Positions 1 through 7,274 of a DNA stretch of 29,778 bases are shown piece by piece. Origin of the DNA: Trebonia sp. GTDB taxonomy: Bacteria; Actinomycetota; Actinomycetes; Streptosporangiales; Streptosporangiaceae. The stretch's first letter is position 1. Each line of letters starts with the position of its first letter. Position numbers and translations under genes: made by a program. Location of the stretch: contig JASHPP010000244.1 in NCBI GenBank assembly GCA_030038035.1, positions 1 through 29,778 of the forward strand. The letters run 5' to 3'. The notes under the pieces were generated by a model, which ran no database searches, was not told the DNA's origin, and saw only the letters and a list, made by a program, of their open reading frames with translations.

Positions 1-167
1 CCGAGGTCGCGCGGCAGGCGTTCGTCAGCGGCATGGACCTGGGCCTGGCCACGGGCGCGTTCGTAGCACTAGGCGGCTGCCTGATCGCTCTCCTAGTCCT
101 TCCTGGCCGCACCCACCGGGGTCGCGGCCACCGACCCGCACACACCCCGAAGCAGGTGCGCCGTTAA
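1..167 (+). CDS. MFS drug exporter, C-terminal end (partial)
   Basis: Only the last 55 codons are in the window, read in the frame beginning at base 3. They give one hydrophobic helix (GAFVALGGCLIALLVLP) preceded by AFVSGMDLGLATG and followed by a short basic tail ending KQVRR. This pattern, AFxxGM(D) then a terminal helix, is what I know from the last membrane segment of 14-helix DHA2-family (EmrB/QacA-like) proton-driven exporters, so an inner-membrane efflux role is inferred. The final codons (from about 152) fall inside a dispersed repeat, so the tail is probably not conserved. The substrate cannot be told from this fragment. Confidence 0.6.
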   Translation, partial: EVARQAFVSGMDLGLATGAFVALGGCLIALLVLPGRTHRGRGHRPAHTPKQVRR

Positions 168-330
168 CCCGCCCCCGGCCGGTTCCGGTGGTCGCCCAAC
201 CGGCCCAGCCAACACCGAGCCGCAGTCTCCCCGGGGCAGGTGCGCCGTCAAGGCGCAGCCGGGGGGTTCCGGGGGGTCGCCCCCCGGGAAAAACCAGCCG
301 GGGGGTCCGGGGGGTCGCCCCGCGGGCGAA
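152..330. repeat. Cluster of GC-rich palindromic repeats (three diverged copies)
   Basis: Three related units lie between the exporter and lsr2. Unit A (152-205) is degenerate; unit B (237-288) and unit C (295-330) carry the core GGGGGGT(t)CCGGGGGG followed by TCGCCCC, able to fold as a G-run/C-run hairpin. The left half, GCAGGTGCGCCGT(T/C)AA, is shared by A and B and by a distant copy at 22809-22864. Unit C abuts the lsr2 stop codon and could act as its transcription terminator. No mobility gene is nearby, so these look like REP-type elements rather than an insertion sequence. Confidence 0.7.
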
Positions 331-331
331 A

Positions 332-655
332 CTAGTGCGCGGCCTCGTACTCGGCCACGATGTTGGCCGGAATGCGTCCGCGCTCATTGACCTTGAAACC
401 GCGCGACTTGGCCCACTCACGGATTCGCGCGCTCTGCTCGCGGCCGGCGCCGCTACGCGCGCGGCGGCGCCGCGCAGGCGCGTTCGCTTTGCGGGAGTGT
501 TCCACATACTGGGCGAGCTCTTTGCGTAGCTTGCCGGCGTTGCCTGAACTGAGGTCTATCTCATAGGAGACTCCGTCGAGACCAAAGGTGACGGTCTCGG
601 TTGCCTCGCTCCCATCGAGATCGTCGACGAGTAGCACCTGGACCTTCTGTGCCAT
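332..655 (-). CDS. lsr2: Lsr2, nucleoid-associated xenogeneic silencer
   Basis: A 107-residue protein matching Lsr2 throughout its length. The N-terminal dimerisation domain (about residues 1-60) starts MAQKVQVLLVDDLDG; a basic linker rich in Arg follows (about 66-75); the C-terminal DNA-binding domain (about 75-107) contains the RGR AT-hook-like motif in NERGRIPANIV. Lsr2 dimers bind AT-rich minor groove and silence horizontally acquired genes in actinobacteria. I place the start at 655 because a GGAAGGG ribosome site lies just upstream and homologues begin here; an in-frame upstream ATG at 727 would add 24 residues unlike the family. A well-formed promoter is at 694-722. In M. tuberculosis lsr2 is likewise beside lysS. 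Confidence 0.96.
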   Translation of the reverse strand: MAQKVQVLLVDDLDGSEATETVTFGLDGVSYEIDLSSGNAGKLRKELAQYVEHSRKANAPARRRRARSGAGREQSARIREWAKSRGFKVNERGRIPANIVAEYEAAH

Positions 656-693
656 GGATTCGCCCTTCCGTGGAACAACTATTTCGGATGCTA

Positions 694-722
694 AAGATAT
701 ACCCAGCTCTTGCCCCAGACAA
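694..722 (-). promoter_or_regulatory. Probable lsr2 promoter
   Basis: On the minus strand TTGTCT (722-717) is followed after exactly 17 bases by TATCTT (699-694), a good match to a vegetative -35/-10 pair. The predicted start point is near 687, giving a leader of about 30 bases before the lsr2 ATG at 655. The stretch is clearly more AT-rich than its surroundings. Confidence 0.55.
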
Positions 723-784
723 TTCACGACACCGCACTTTCTGTGTGCGCGGCGATCGGTTCTTGGCGAGGCGAACCCGATGTT

Positions 785-894
785 CGTAACTCTACGTAAC
801 AGGCATTAGGTGCACAGTTAGCATTACGCCCGCCGCGCCTTGCCATGTGCGTAAACACTCGGCAGTACACGATCACACATGACCGGCCTGTGAT
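785..894. promoter_or_regulatory. Direct repeat and dyad upstream of lsr2
   Basis: CGTAAC is repeated at 785-790 and 795-800, one helical turn apart, which is the arrangement bound by OmpR-family regulators such as MtrA. Farther up, ATCACA (872-877) and TGTGAT (889-894) form a perfect 6-bp inverted repeat with an 11-base spacer. Both lie 60-190 bases upstream of the lsr2 promoter and downstream of the small membrane gene. Binding proteins are not known; the MtrA suggestion is inference from spacing only. Confidence 0.3.
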
Positions 895-928
895 AATCCG
901 GCCGTTCCGCGAAATATCAGGTTTCGCT

Positions 929-1093
929 TCACTCGTCGCGTTCACTCGCGCGCTGCTCACCAGCGCCGGCATCGCCCTTCGCCTGCGACCGGCGCTTGGG
1001 CGCGAGCTCGCGGCGCAGCAGCATCCACGCGCCGACGAGAAAAGCGGCGCACACAATCGCCGACGGTGCGACCGCGGCAAGATCCTGCGCCAT
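929..1093 (-). CDS. Small single-pass membrane protein, unknown
   Basis: A 54-residue reading frame with a strong ribosome site (GAGGTGAGG, 2 bases before the ATG at 1093). It has a short polar N-terminus (MAQDLAAVAPS), one membrane helix (about residues 11-27, AIVCAAFLVGAWMLL) and a charged tail with RRELAPKRR and an acidic end. By the positive-inside rule the C-terminus would face the cytoplasm. I do not recognise a family. The good Shine-Dalgarno and the typical small-membrane-protein layout argue that it is real. The 264 bases upstream hold no other gene; a TACAGT -10-like hexamer lies about 90 bases before the start. Confidence 0.55.
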   Translation of the reverse strand: MAQDLAAVAPSAIVCAAFLVGAWMLLRRELAPKRRSQAKGDAGAGEQRASERDE

Positions 1094-1357
1094 AACCTCA
1101 CCTCGACCCGTGATTGGCTGCGGTCCGCGGCTGGCCCCGGCGGGCGGCGGGCGAGCCAGCCGACCCAGCGGGAACGCGCCCGCATCTGGCACTGTACCGC
1201 GCGACCCGCGACACGAAAAAACACGGCGCCAGGGCAAAGCGGGGCAAAATCGGCGCAAAGAGGCGGCGGCACGTGGCAAGAACCTGCCCGGACGGTTAGC
1301 CGCCGCGGCAGCAGGGCACTGCCACGCGCCTGCCGAGCGGCAGCGAAATCCGGTCGC

Positions 1358-1861
1358 TCACAGCCGCAGCAGCATGCGCGTGTTGCCCAGGGTGTTCGGC
1401 TTGACCCGGTCCAGATCGAGGAACTCGGCGACCCCCTCGTCGTATGAGCGGAGCAACTCCGCGTACACCTCAGGCGCGACCGGCGTGCCGAAGATTTCAG
1501 TGAATCCGTGCCCGGCGAAGAACGAAACGGCGAAGGTCAGCACGAATACGCGCGCAACTCCCAGTTGCCTGGCGCGGTCAAGCAACTCGGCGACGATCAG
1601 GTGACCGATGCCCTCGCCACGCCTGCTCTCGTCAACGGCAAGTGTGCGGATCTCGGCGAGATCCTCCCACATAACGTGCAGTGCCCCGCACCCGGCAACC
1701 GCGCCGTCAACGGAACTCTCGGCGACGCAGAACTCCTGGATGCCCTCGTAGAGATTCACGGTGTGCTTGTCGAGCAACCGCCCGGATCCGACGTTCTGGT
1801 CTATCAGGGAACGGATTACCTGTACGTCCCTGGTGCGTGCTTGCCTGACTATGTACCTCAT
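1358..1861 (-). CDS. argA: Amino-acid N-acetyltransferase (N-acetylglutamate synthase, Rv2747 type)
   Basis: A 167-residue GNAT protein that resembles the short, single-domain N-acetylglutamate synthase of mycobacteria almost end to end. It catalyses acetyl-CoA plus L-glutamate to N-acetylglutamate, the first step of arginine synthesis. Recognisable stretches are VRQARTRDV near the start, GCGALHVMWEDLAEIRTLAV (about 58-76), the acetyl-CoA loop RRGEGIGH (80-87), VFVLTF, FFAGHGFTEI, and the C-terminal SYDEGVAEFLDL and KPNTLGNTRMLL. It lacks the kinase-like domain of E. coli ArgA. I chose ATG 1861 because family members begin at this point and a TACAGT -10 hexamer (1876-1871) lies 9 bases ahead, suggesting a nearly leaderless message; an ATG at 1897 would add 12 residues. 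Confidence 0.88.
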   Translation of the reverse strand: MRYIVRQARTRDVQVIRSLIDQNVGSGRLLDKHTVNLYEGIQEFCVAESSVDGAVAGCGALHVMWEDLAEIRTLAVDESRRGEGIGHLIVAELLDRARQLGVARVFVLTFAVSFFAGHGFTEIFGTPVAPEVYAELLRSYDEGVAEFLDLDRVKPNTLGNTRMLLRL

Positions 1862-1870
1862 CCCCGGACC

Positions 1871-1876
1871 ACTGTA
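1871..1876 (-). promoter_or_regulatory. -10 hexamer of argA (near-leaderless)
   Basis: TACAGT on the minus strand ends 9 bases before the chosen argA ATG, so transcription would begin about 2-3 bases ahead of the codon. There is no clear Shine-Dalgarno in the interval. Confidence 0.35.
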
Positions 1877-2077
1877 GCGCCCATATTTCAATGGCATGAC
1901 CGCGCATGTAGGGTGCTAGTCGGAGCAAAGCGTTTCGGCACGCGACCGGCCCATCACGATCCGGCGTCAACGCTCCGCGCCTATACCACATCCTGGGAAT
2001 CGGCGATGGCGGAACCTGCGGTCCGTCAGAAAGACAAAACTTCTCCCGAGTCGGTTGGCAGCGGCAGGGCGATCTAT

Positions 2078-2083
2078 TATCGT
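2078..2083 (+). promoter_or_regulatory. -10 hexamer of the NlpC/P60 gene (possible leaderless start)
   Basis: TATCGT (overlapping TATTAT at 2075-2080) ends 8 bases before the GTG at 2092. No Shine-Dalgarno precedes that GTG, consistent with leaderless translation. An alternative is GTG 2116, which has AAGGGG (2103-2108) at 7 bases but would lose the basic start of the signal peptide. Confidence 0.35.
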
Positions 2084-2091
2084 GCGTCGGT

Positions 2092-3072
2092 GTGCGTACA
2101 GTAAGGGGCGTTGCGGTGCTTGCGGCGATGGCCGCCGCCGCGGCCGTCCTCCTTCCCGGAGGGGCCAGCGACGCCGCCACGGCAAACCCGCAGCCGACGC
2201 TTGCCGCACTGGTGGCGGAAGCCACCCGCCTGTCCAACGAGGTCGACTCGCTCAGCCAGCAGTACGACGGGCTTGAGATCGAGATCGCGCACGCGCAGAC
2301 GGAAGAGCAGCTGGCCAGGCTCGCGGTCGCCCGGGCGGCCAAGGCGGTGGACGGGAGCCAGCGGGCCGTCGCCCAGCTCGCCGCCATGAGCTACATGAAC
2401 CAGGGTCTCGATCCGACGCTGCAGCTGCTCACCAACGGCGACCCGGAAGAGCTCCTCAGCCAGGCCGCCATCGTCGAAGAACTCGACAACCAGGCGGGCG
2501 AGCGGCTGTCAACGCTGCAGCTGAACCAGCTCGCGGCCGCGCGGGCGCAGGTCACCGCCAGGGAAGAGATCGCCACCGTCAATCAGCTGCAGGCGCAGAT
2601 CAACAGCAAGGTGTCGGCCATTCACGCCAAGCTGGACGTCCTGAACAGCGCGGCGATGACGCAGGCGATGGCCGTCTTCGACAAGACGGGCCAGTACCCG
2701 AACGTCGTCCTGCCCGAAGCGACGACGGTCGGCACGGTGGCGCTGCGGTGGGCACTGACCCGGCGCGGCTACCCGTACGTCTGGGGCGCGGCCGGGCCGT
2801 ACGCGTTCGACTGCTCGGGGCTTGTCGTCTGGGCCTTCGCCCAGGAGGGCATCTCGCTGCCGCACTACACCGGGTCCCTGTGGAACTCGGGGATGCACGT
2901 CTCCCGGGCCGATCTGGAGGCTGGCGACCTGGTGTTCTTCTACGCGGACATCAGCCACGTGGGCATTTACGTCGGCGACGGGCTCATGGTGGACGCGCCG
3001 ACCTTTGGCCAGGACGTGCAGGTCCAGCCGGTCTTCTGGAGCGCGTACGTGGGCGCGGTCCGCATCGCCTAA
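2092..3072 (+). CDS. Secreted NlpC/P60 peptidoglycan endopeptidase
   Basis: A 326-residue exported cell-wall hydrolase. Residues 1-28 form a signal peptide (Arg-containing start, Ala/Val-rich core, cleavage likely after GASDA). Residues about 35-195 are a long Ala/Gln/Leu-rich coiled coil, as in RipA/CwlO-type enzymes, which keeps the enzyme inactive or tethers it to a partner. The NlpC/P60 domain occupies about 215-326, with catalytic Cys241 in FDCSGLVVW and His289 in SHVGIYVGDG; Asp300 (MVDAP) stands at the usual third polar position. Such enzymes cut D-iGlu-mDAP bonds in stem peptides during division. It points at lysS, with which it overlaps for its last 564 bases if lysS really runs on. 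I see no ydaO-type riboswitch upstream. Confidence 0.92.
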   Translation: MRTVRGVAVLAAMAAAAAVLLPGGASDAATANPQPTLAALVAEATRLSNEVDSLSQQYDGLEIEIAHAQTEEQLARLAVARAAKAVDGSQRAVAQLAAMSYMNQGLDPTLQLLTNGDPEELLSQAAIVEELDNQAGERLSTLQLNQLAAARAQVTAREEIATVNQLQAQINSKVSAIHAKLDVLNSAAMTQAMAVFDKTGQYPNVVLPEATTVGTVALRWALTRRGYPYVWGAAGPYAFDCSGLVVWAFAQEGISLPHYTGSLWNSGMHVSRADLEAGDLVFFYADISHVGIYVGDGLMVDAPTFGQDVQVQPVFWSAYVGAVRIA

Positions 3073-4563
3073 GGCCGGTAACGCGCCGGGACGGACGAAG
3101 GGGAACAGGATCGTCTCCCTGATGTTCTCACCCGTCAGCATGATCATCAGGCGGTCGATGCCCATGCCCATGCCCCCGGTGGGCGGCATCGCGTACTCGA
3201 GCGCGAGCAGGAAGTCCTCGTCGAGCTGCATCGCGTCGGGGTCGCCGCCCGCGGCGAGCAGCGATTGCGCGGTCAGCCTGGCCCGCTCCTCCACCGGGTC
3301 GACCAGCTCGGAGTATCCCGTGCCAAGCTCCGCGCCGAACGCCACCAGGTCCCACCGTTCCGCCAGCCGCGGATCCGTCCGGTGCCGGCGCGTCAGCGGG
3401 GACACCTCGACGGGGAAATCCCGGTAGAAGGTCGGCTCGACCGTCTGCTTCTCGACCAGGCGCTCGTACATCTCCAGGACGACCTGCCCCTGGTCCCACG
3501 ACGGCTGCAACGGCACGTCGGCCTTCGCGCACAGCTCCCGCAAGGCCGGCAGCGGCGTATCCGGGGTCACTTCCTGCCCGAGCGCCGCTGAGATCGCTTC
3601 GTGCACCGTCAGCGACCGCCATTCGCCGCCGATGTCGTACTCGCTGCCGTCGGCCCGCCTGATCACCGTCGACCCGAACGCCGCGACCGCCGCGCCCTGC
3701 GCCAGCGACTGGGTCAGCTCCGCGATCGTGTTGTAGTCCCCGTATGTCTCGTAGGCCTCGAGCATCGTGAACTCGGGGTTGTGGGTGCCGTCCACGCCCT
3801 CGTTCCTGAAGTTCCTGCCGATCTCGAAGACCTTCTCGATGCCGCCGACGACCAGCCGCTTGAGGTAAAGCTCGAGCGCTATTCGCAGGTATACCTGCAC
3901 GTCATAGGCGTTGTAATGGGTCGTGAACGGCCGTGCGTTCGCCCCGCCGTGCAGCGGGGTCAGGATCGGCGTCTCGACCTCAAGGTAGCCCCGCGCCAGC
4001 AGCGCGGAGCGCACCGACTGGGTTACCGCCGAACGCACCTCCGCCAGCCGCCGCGACGACGGGTTCACGATCAGGTCCAGGTACCGCTGCCGGACCCGCG
4101 ACTCGGGGTCGGTCAGCCCGGCGTGCTTTTCCGGCAGCGGGCGCAGCGACTTCGCGGTGATCGCGAACGAGTCGGCCAGGACGGAAAGCTCGCCGGACCG
4201 CGACGTGATCACCTCGCCGGTCACGCCGACGTGGTCCCCGAGGTCAACCTCGCGCTTCCAGCGCGCCAGCGCGTCGTCGCCGACCTTGTCCAGGCGGACC
4301 ATGACCTGGATGTCGGCGCGGCCGTCGCGCAGCGTCGCGAAGCAGAGCTTGCCGCCGATCCTGGACAGCATGACCCGGCCGGTCACGCCGGCCACCTCGC
4401 CGGTCTCGGCGTCGGGCGGCAGCGACCCGTACTTGTCCCGCAGGGCCGCGGCGGTCGTGGTGCGCGGGTAGCCCACGGGATACGGGTCGATGCCGGACTC
4501 GAGCATCCGGGCGCGCTTGTTCAGCCGGACGCGCACCTGCTCGGGGACATTCTCGTGTGCCAC
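2509..4563 (-). CDS. lysS: Lysyl-tRNA synthetase (class II) with run-on antisense tail
   Basis: Residues 1-492 are a complete class II LysRS: OB-fold anticodon-binding domain (about 60-140), motif 1 region with RQRYLDLI (about 158-165), motif 2 FEIGRNFRNEG (246-256) with HNPEFTMLEAY, and motif 3 GGMGMGIDRLMIML (463-476), ending ETILFPFVRP. It charges tRNA-Lys. Normal proteins stop within a few residues of that point, but here the frame stays open for about 190 more codons to 2509, reading antisense through the NlpC/P60 gene; the tail is Arg/Val/His/Pro-rich and resembles nothing. Deleting one base in the CCCGG at 3086-3090 would end the protein at residue 497 as VRPARYRP with a TAG at 3071-3069. 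The start is GTG 4563, 36 bases after the coaX stop. Confidence 0.9.
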   Translation of the reverse strand: MAHENVPEQVRVRLNKRARMLESGIDPYPVGYPRTTTAAALRDKYGSLPPDAETGEVAGVTGRVMLSRIGGKLCFATLRDGRADIQVMVRLDKVGDDALARWKREVDLGDHVGVTGEVITSRSGELSVLADSFAITAKSLRPLPEKHAGLTDPESRVRQRYLDLIVNPSSRRLAEVRSAVTQSVRSALLARGYLEVETPILTPLHGGANARPFTTHYNAYDVQVYLRIALELYLKRLVVGGIEKVFEIGRNFRNEGVDGTHNPEFTMLEAYETYGDYNTIAELTQSLAQGAAVAAFGSTVIRRADGSEYDIGGEWRSLTVHEAISAALGQEVTPDTPLPALRELCAKADVPLQPSWDQGQVVLEMYERLVEKQTVEPTFYRDFPVEVSPLTRRHRTDPRLAERWDLVAFGAELGTGYSELVDPVEERARLTAQSLLAAGGDPDAMQLDEDFLLALEYAMPPTGGMGMGIDRLMIMLTGENIRETILFPFVRPGALPALGDADRAHVRAPEDRLDLHVLAKGRRVHHEPVADVNAHVADVRVEEHQVASLQIGPGDVHPRVPQGPGVVRQRDALLGEGPDDKPRAVERVRPGRAPDVRVAAPGQCPPQRHRADRRRFGQDDVRVLARLVEDGHRLRHRRAVQDVQLGVNGRHLAVDLRLQLIDGGDLFPGGDLRPRGRELVQLQR

Positions 4564-4575
4564 GCCCGAAGGCTA

Positions 4576-4592
4576 CCGGGGATCGTCCCCGG
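4576..4592 (-). other. Hairpin between coaX and lysS
   Basis: CCGGGG-ATCGT-CCCCGG forms a perfect 6-bp stem with a 5-base loop, centred in the 36-base gap between the coaX stop and the lysS GTG. It lacks a T-run, so it is more likely a processing or attenuation structure than a strong terminator. Confidence 0.35.
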
Positions 4593-4599
4593 CGGCATA

Positions 4600-5400
4600 T
4601 CAGTTTCCGGCTGCCTGGCCGATATTGCGCGCCCAGACCAGGCGCAGCCCGATGAGCGTGAGCCACGGCTCGTGCGCGTCGATGATCGGCACCTCCTCGA
4701 TCACCAGCGGGGCGAGCCCGCCGGTGGCGATCACCGTGACCGCGCCCGGGTCCTCGGGGGACAGCTCGGCCCTCATCCGGCCGGCGATCCCCTCCACCTG
4801 CCCGGCGAAGCCGAACACGATCCCGGACTGCAGCGCCTCCACGGTGTTCTTGCCGATCACCCTGGGCGGCCTGGCCAGCTCCACCTTGAGCAGCTGCGCG
4901 GCGCGCCTGGACAGCGCGTCCACCGAGATCTCGATCCCCGGCGCGAGCGCCCCGCCGACGAACTCGCCCTTCGCGCTGACCGCGTCGAAGTTCGTCGAGG
5001 TGCCGAAGTCGACCACGATCGCCGGCCCGCCGTACAGGTGCACGGCGGCCAGTGAGTTCATGATCCGGTCGCTGCCGACCTCCTTCGGGTTGTCCATCCG
5101 GATCGGCACCCCGGTCTTCACGCCGGGCTCGACGATCACGGCGGGCAGGTCGGCGTAGTACCGGCGGCACATCTCGCGCATCTCATGCAGCACCGAGGGC
5201 ACCGTAGAGCACAGCGAGATCCCGTCCAGTTCGGACTCGCTGAACGCCCCGGACTGCGCAAGCAGCCCGTGCAGCACGACCGCGATCTCGTCGGCGGTCC
5301 GGTCGGGCACCGTGGCGATCCGCCAGTGCTCGACGATCGTCTCCCCGTCGAACACGCCGAGCACGGTATTGGTGTTTCCGATGTCAATCGTCAGCAGCAT
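4600..5400 (-). CDS. coaX: Type III pantothenate kinase
   Basis: A 266-residue ASKHA-fold kinase that phosphorylates pantothenate with ATP, the first committed step of coenzyme A synthesis. Family marks are the phosphate loop MLLTIDIGNTNT at the N-terminus, a GSDRIMN motif near the middle (substrate-binding Asp/Arg), VVDFGTSTNFD, and the closing ATGGLAPLV segment. I choose ATG 5400, which has GGCGGAGC just before it; 38 further upstream codons are open but unlike the family. Its first 17 bases overlap the 3' end of panC, which makes pantothenate, so product and consumer are translationally linked. panD, usually between these two, is absent. Confidence 0.95.
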   Translation of the reverse strand: MLLTIDIGNTNTVLGVFDGETIVEHWRIATVPDRTADEIAVVLHGLLAQSGAFSESELDGISLCSTVPSVLHEMREMCRRYYADLPAVIVEPGVKTGVPIRMDNPKEVGSDRIMNSLAAVHLYGGPAIVVDFGTSTNFDAVSAKGEFVGGALAPGIEISVDALSRRAAQLLKVELARPPRVIGKNTVEALQSGIVFGFAGQVEGIAGRMRAELSPEDPGAVTVIATGGLAPLVIEEVPIIDAHEPWLTLIGLRLVWARNIGQAAGN

Positions 5401-6280
5401 GCTCCGCCATCCCAGGCTGGCCCGCCCCGATCTGGACAGGGACGTTGTCGATAAGCCGCGTGCCACCCAGCCGCGCGGCAATCGCGAGCACCGCCGCACC
5501 CTCAAAAGCATCATCCCGAACGGGGCCGTAGGTTCCCCTCTCGACGAGAGCCAGATAGTCCACGGTGAGCGCGCCGCCGGCGAGGGCTAGCACCCGCCGG
5601 GCGGCCTCGAGCGCCGCGCGCGGGCCGCCTGCCGCGGCCGCCGCGCCGGCGGCGAGCGCCTGGTGCAGGACAGGCGCCACGGCTCGTTCAGGAGATGAAA
5701 GGTATTTGTTCCTGCTCGAGAGGGCAAGGCCGTCAGCGGCCCGGACGGTGGGCACCGCCTCGATCTCGATGCCGAGCGCGAAGTCGGCGACCATCTGGCG
5801 CACGAGGGCGAGCTGCTGAGCGTCCTTCTGGCCGAAGACGGCGACGTCCGGGCGAACGAGGCTGAACAGCTTCAGCACCACGGTGAGCACGCCGCGGAAG
5901 AAGCCGGGGCGGAACTCGCCCTCGAGGATGCCGCCCGCGGGCCCGGGATCGACCGTCACGAGCTGCTGCGCGGGGTACATCTCGCGGACGCCGGGCGCGA
6001 ACACGAGATCGACGTGCTCGGCCGCGCACGTCCGCAGGTCCTCGTTCAGCGTGCGCGGGTACCGGTCCAGGTCCTCGTTCGGCGCGAACTGCAGCGGGTT
6101 CACGAAGATGGAGACCGCGACCGTCCCCGGCCTGGCGCCCGTCCCGGCCAGCTCGCGGGCCCGTCGCAGCAGCGCGCGGTGGCCGTCGTGCAGCGCGCCC
6201 ATCGTGGGCACGAGGACGACCGGGCCGGCCAGCCGCGCGCGGGCCGCCGCGAGCTCGGCGCGGGTGCCCGCGACGATCAC
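5384..6280 (-). CDS. panC: Pantothenate synthetase
   Basis: A 298-residue enzyme joining pantoate and beta-alanine with ATP in the cytoplasm. It has the nucleotidyltransferase signature PTMGALHDGHRALL (HxGH, about residues 25-38), SIFVNPLQF for pantoate binding, VFGQKDAQQL and the KMSKS-like region LSSRNKYLS. The length fits the family, with a short extra tail after the conserved end. The GTG start at 6280 overlaps the TGA of the upstream DUF2520 gene as GTGA (6277-6280), implying translational coupling. Expected partner panD (beta-alanine supply) is not in the window. Confidence 0.95.
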   Translation of the reverse strand: MIVAGTRAELAAARARLAGPVVLVPTMGALHDGHRALLRRARELAGTGARPGTVAVSIFVNPLQFAPNEDLDRYPRTLNEDLRTCAAEHVDLVFAPGVREMYPAQQLVTVDPGPAGGILEGEFRPGFFRGVLTVVLKLFSLVRPDVAVFGQKDAQQLALVRQMVADFALGIEIEAVPTVRAADGLALSSRNKYLSSPERAVAPVLHQALAAGAAAAAGGPRAALEAARRVLALAGGALTVDYLALVERGTYGPVRDDAFEGAAVLAIAARLGGTRLIDNVPVQIGAGQPGMAEHAADD

Positions 6281-7167
6281 CGGTCCCCCAGCACGCCGAG
6301 GAGCCGCGCGGCGTCTTCCGGGCTGAGCAGGCCCGCCGCGAGCGCCCGGTCGGCGGTCAGCCGCGCCAGCGCCAGGTAGGCGCCGAGCGCGCCTGGCTCT
6401 GCGCTCTTGATGGCCGCCACGTGGGCGGCCACGGTGCCCTCGTCGCCGCGGGCGACCGGTCCGGTAAGGCCGGCGTCGCCGAACCGCAGCGCGTTGTCGA
6501 GGGCGGCGCCGAGCAGCGGTCCGAGCATCCTGTTCGGGTTGTCGGCGCCGGCCGCGCGGAGCAGGTCCGCCGCCTGGGCCACGAGCGTGACGATGTGGTT
6601 GGCCGCGAACGCGAGCGCGGCGTGGTACAGGGCCCGGTTCTCCTCGGCGATGAACACCGGCTCGCCGCCCATCTCGATGACCAGCGCCTCGGCGGCGGGC
6701 CTGAGCTGATCCGGGGCGGTGACGCCGAAGCTGACGCCCTTGATCCGGTCCACGTCGTCATCCCGCCCGGTGAACGTCATCACCGGGTGCAGCGCGAGCG
6801 GCAGCGCGCCGTCCCTGGTGGCGGGGTCGAGCACCCGGATGCCATGGGCTCCGCTCGCGTGGGCGAGCAGCCGGCCCGCGACCGGGGCCCCGGTCGCGGC
6901 GAGCCCCGCGACGAGTCCGGGCAGCACGTCGTCAGGCACGGTCAGCAGCACCAGGTCCGCGTCGTGGAGGACGCCCGCCGGATCGGTGAGCCGGGCGCGC
7001 GGGAAGTACTCGCGGACCCGCTGCGTGGACGCCGCGGAGACCGCCGTGGCCGCGGTCACCCGGTGGCCGGCCCGCGCGAGCGCCCGCGCGAGCGCCGTTC
7101 CCGCGCGCCCCGGCCCGATCACGCCTACCCGAAGCCGGGCGGGATGTTCGCTTGTTCCAGTCTCCAC
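6277..7167 (-). CDS. Rossmann-like and DUF2520 domain protein
   Basis: About 296 residues. The N-terminus holds a dinucleotide fold (LRVGVIGPGRAGTALARAL, about residues 12-30) resembling NADP-binding F420-dependent reductases; the second half is DUF2520, with LHPVMTF, AEENRALYHAALAFAANH and a helical bundle to the end. The family (Rv3603c in M. tuberculosis) sits invariably ahead of panC, so a role linked to pantothenate, such as ketopantoate reduction, has been guessed but I cannot show it; the second domain is like 6-phosphogluconate dehydrogenase C-terminal helices. I prefer GTG 7167, with GGGGG 13 bases ahead, which is a weak site; other GTG starts lie upstream (7218). The unusual paired hairpins at 7275-7336 precede it. 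Confidence 0.8.
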   Translation of the reverse strand: METGTSEHPARLRVGVIGPGRAGTALARALARAGHRVTAATAVSAASTQRVREYFPRARLTDPAGVLHDADLVLLTVPDDVLPGLVAGLAATGAPVAGRLLAHASGAHGIRVLDPATRDGALPLALHPVMTFTGRDDDVDRIKGVSFGVTAPDQLRPAAEALVIEMGGEPVFIAEENRALYHAALAFAANHIVTLVAQAADLLRAAGADNPNRMLGPLLGAALDNALRFGDAGLTGPVARGDEGTVAAHVAAIKSAEPGALGAYLALARLTADRALAAGLLSPEDAARLLGVLGDR

Positions 7168-7274
7168 AGGTACCGGACAGCCCCCTTCACTGGCTAATGC
7201 GCTGCCAAGGATAGTCACCCTGCCGTGGGCTGGATTCCCGCGGGTGAGCCGTGCCCGCGCGACCGCGGGCGGCG

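Noticed and set aside
152..330. CRISPR-like or insertion-sequence repeats
   Set aside because: The units are not evenly spaced, have no unique spacers and carry no transposase; they fit a REP-type palindrome.
656..727. Upstream start adding 24 residues to Lsr2
   Set aside because: The added residues do not match Lsr2, the promoter -10 and -35 lie within them, and the ribosome site is placed for 655.
1898..2091. Cyclic di-AMP (ydaO) riboswitch before the NlpC/P60 gene
   Set aside because: Such switches often control these genes in actinobacteria, but none of the conserved core could be found and the promoter appears to sit right at the start codon.
2509..3087. LysRS tail as a new functional domain
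   Set aside because: Composition and sequence are just those of the complement of the NlpC/P60 gene; no hydrophobic core or motif is seen.
3601..5055. 484-codon open frame on the plus strand opposite lysS and coaX
   Set aside because: It is Arg/Pro/His/Gly-rich with no recognisable domain and mirrors two certain genes on the other strand; a by-product of high GC.
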